DNA from: Bolinopsis microptera
Lineage: Eukaryota; Ctenophora; Tentaculata; Lobata; Bolinopsidae
Assembly (NCBI RefSeq): GCF_026151205.1
Contig: NC_087078.1
Coordinates: forward strand, 4,915,675-4,979,674
DNA length: 64,000 bases
Direction of reading: 5' to 3'
This document shows positions 62,101 through 64,000 of this stretch, piece by piece; position 1 is the stretch's first letter, and the number at the start of each line of letters is the position of its first letter. The position numbers and the translations under genes are program-made. The notes beneath the pieces were generated by a model. The model was not told the origin of the DNA, searched no databases, and saw nothing but the letters and a program-made list of their open reading frames with translations.

Positions 62101-64000
62101 ATTCTACTGAATAATAAGGGTTCACATTATAGCTGGTCTCTATTTCAAAAGTGAATACTAAAGAACAGATACAAGTTATCAGTAGTTTCTTAACGAGGAG
62201 AGTAGTTACTTTAAATCCTTTTTATTGTGGTAATGGGTGGATTATTATTATCATTTTGTTACATCGACTGCTAATTTGCGCGCGTGCGTTCTTAATTCTT
62301 AACGAGTTAACAGTATGTATTGAATCTTAGCATGGACCGTATATTTGAAAACTCTTATAACATTTTATTTTAATCAACAAATTCATTTGATATTACTAGC
62401 ACCATTACAATGGGAAAGTTATTCTTTGATTTATTTTCCCAAGTTGGTCCCATTTGCATTGATATTTTTATCATTTACAATTTCTTTCTATAAACATTTT
62501 GGAATGACAAGCAGTAATGAAAGGGTGTCGCTCACGAACGATGACCACGAGCAGACATTTTAATTTTATGATATTTACTATTTATAGCTATGTTTAATTA
62601 ATATTTTTCAATACAAACATTACATGTAGATTGATGTAAAAAGCACAATAACTTTTAATTTATTCAGAGAAAATAGTCAAATATGCGGTATCTGTATAAT
62701 GGACTGGTCGGTCACCTGGTCACATGACTCGCCCGTTGTCACATTCTATATAATTGATCTCTTATCAATCTTTCTAAGCTCACTTACTTACTTTGAGTAC
62801 TTTGAGTAGGTTTGGCAGGGATCACTTCAACTTCGGTTGAAAATATTATGAAATTGATGTATAAGTTGTAATTATACTGCTTTTACAATTTTATTCGAGT
62901 GATAATTGGATTTTTATCAGAGTTTAGTTATCGGATGGTGTGTAACGGAGTAACGGACCGGTGGGTAAAACGTTTTGTTACAGTGTCAACGTGTACACTG
63001 TACAGTTGGCTAAACGTTTCTTCTAAATGTTTTGTGCAAAATCAGCCCGCATTAACTGAGCTGAAATTTCACAATTATTAATTAAAAAGTTTATTTTTAA
63101 GGATTATTTTTGCTGAATAAGACCAAACCAATTGTACTGGGTAGCTCAAACTAGGAATTAGTAAAATTTGAACGGAATATGAGTTCCCACCAACAGTTTT
63201 CGAAATTATCATTAAATGTTACGAGGAAAATAAATTTCCTAATTTGAATTCACATTATTGGCTCACAATTGAAACAGCTAGTGGACATACATATTGGTAT
63301 TGGTGGTCATCAAATTTCTATGTAACTAGTAATGGTGTTGTCAAATCGAATCGAATCGAATTTCGGTAATCAAATTTCACAATATCATAACTATTTCTAC
63401 AGAATTAATAAATTAATGTGAAATATAGATTGTGCGAGAAAATGAAGGAAACCGCTGATGTCGCCTAAAATTGGATCCCCTTATTGCAATCGCAGTAAAT
63501 GTAGCGGCGGTTATGGTGCACGTGTATTTGTAAACTTCGCCTGTTTAAAGCTCATGTAATTTCTGTTTGCAACTCGATACTATTTCGTACATCGACCTTA
63601 TTTATTATTTAGTATATCCATATTTGAACTAAAAATGCCATTTAGGGCAGTTGTAGAGGTGTTTATATGAACGATTTAGAACGTTTTTGTTGGTAAATTT
63701 ATTTCAACGTGGCCAACTTTTATAAGTAAACTAATGTTGACAACTTCAAGTTGACTGGGATTGTCATGACTGATCTTAACAATGATGGTATTCTAATTCC
63801 GCTCATGAGCAAATCGTATCACGAGTAAAGTGATAGTTGTCAATAAGGAGATGACGAACATGCTTGAAGATGGATGGAAACCTGCATGGAATTGTCGTTG
63901 GAAGTAACGCGTTGGTCCATCAAATTACCTATGTACTTTCTGGAAGGCGCGATCGAAATATGTATGTTGAGCCTCGCGCAAGTAATAACAAATAAAAATT
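62101..64000. other. Spacer at the right edge, no gene seen
   Basis: AT-rich; frames under 75 codons on either strand without family signatures. A small TCGAATCGAAT repeat at 63346-63362. The end of the RING transcript is not certain; no poly-A signal stands out. Confidence 0.4.

Overview
The window is animal nuclear DNA: AT-rich, with GT/AG introns, very small exons next to introns of 4 to 15 kb, many tandem repeats, and decayed LINE and DNA-transposon copies. The two genes I can support belong to animal families (SLAIN microtubule plus-end proteins; RNF34/RFFL 'CARP' RING ubiquitin ligases). The repeat load and intron style suggest an invertebrate. I cannot name the species.

Layout. 1-1310: two unrelated LINE remnants, one on each strand. 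2346-3480: a dispersed inverted-repeat element with telomere-like words; related copies lie near 40.3-41.2 kb (reversed and rearranged) and 59.8-60.0 kb. 5247-6000: a Tc1/mariner-like element with TA target duplication. 6255-37825 (+): a gene assembled here from 19 coding exons with consistent phases. Its C-terminus ends in a SLAIN-type SW-x2-GCY tail; its long Ser/Pro- and acid-rich N-terminal half is unrecognised and might be a separate gene (6255-8469). Its introns hold a 26-copy poly-C minisatellite, a cAMP-response/E-box triple repeat, a 33-bp array, long palindromes, a TA-flanked inverted-repeat element, and a 3-kb block repeating the word GTAAATTTCGTCACA. 37826-42680: intergenic, with a foldback element whose empty site can be read in related copies in this window.

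42689-61429 (+): an RNF34/RFFL-like E3 ligase. I see the second SAP-like helix region and a complete C3HC4 RING, split between an exon at 45815-45964 and a last exon at 61373-61429. The 15.4-kb intron between them starts with a 48-bp array made from the end of the RING exon plus its 5' splice site, giving about 14 tandem copies of the exon/donor junction. Deeper in this intron a 31-bp satellite (51.5-55.9 kb) is split by two DNA transposons. One is hAT-like with an 8-bp duplication. The other is 1977 bp with CACAGTG heptamers, an identical nonamer-like word at both ends, spacers of 12 and 21 bp, and a 5-bp duplication, which is the architecture of Transib/RAG-type ends. It contains a LINE fragment. 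61430-64000 holds short repeats and no gene I can support.

All exon joins are by-eye inference from splice signals, phase and similarity. No alignment or transcript evidence was available.
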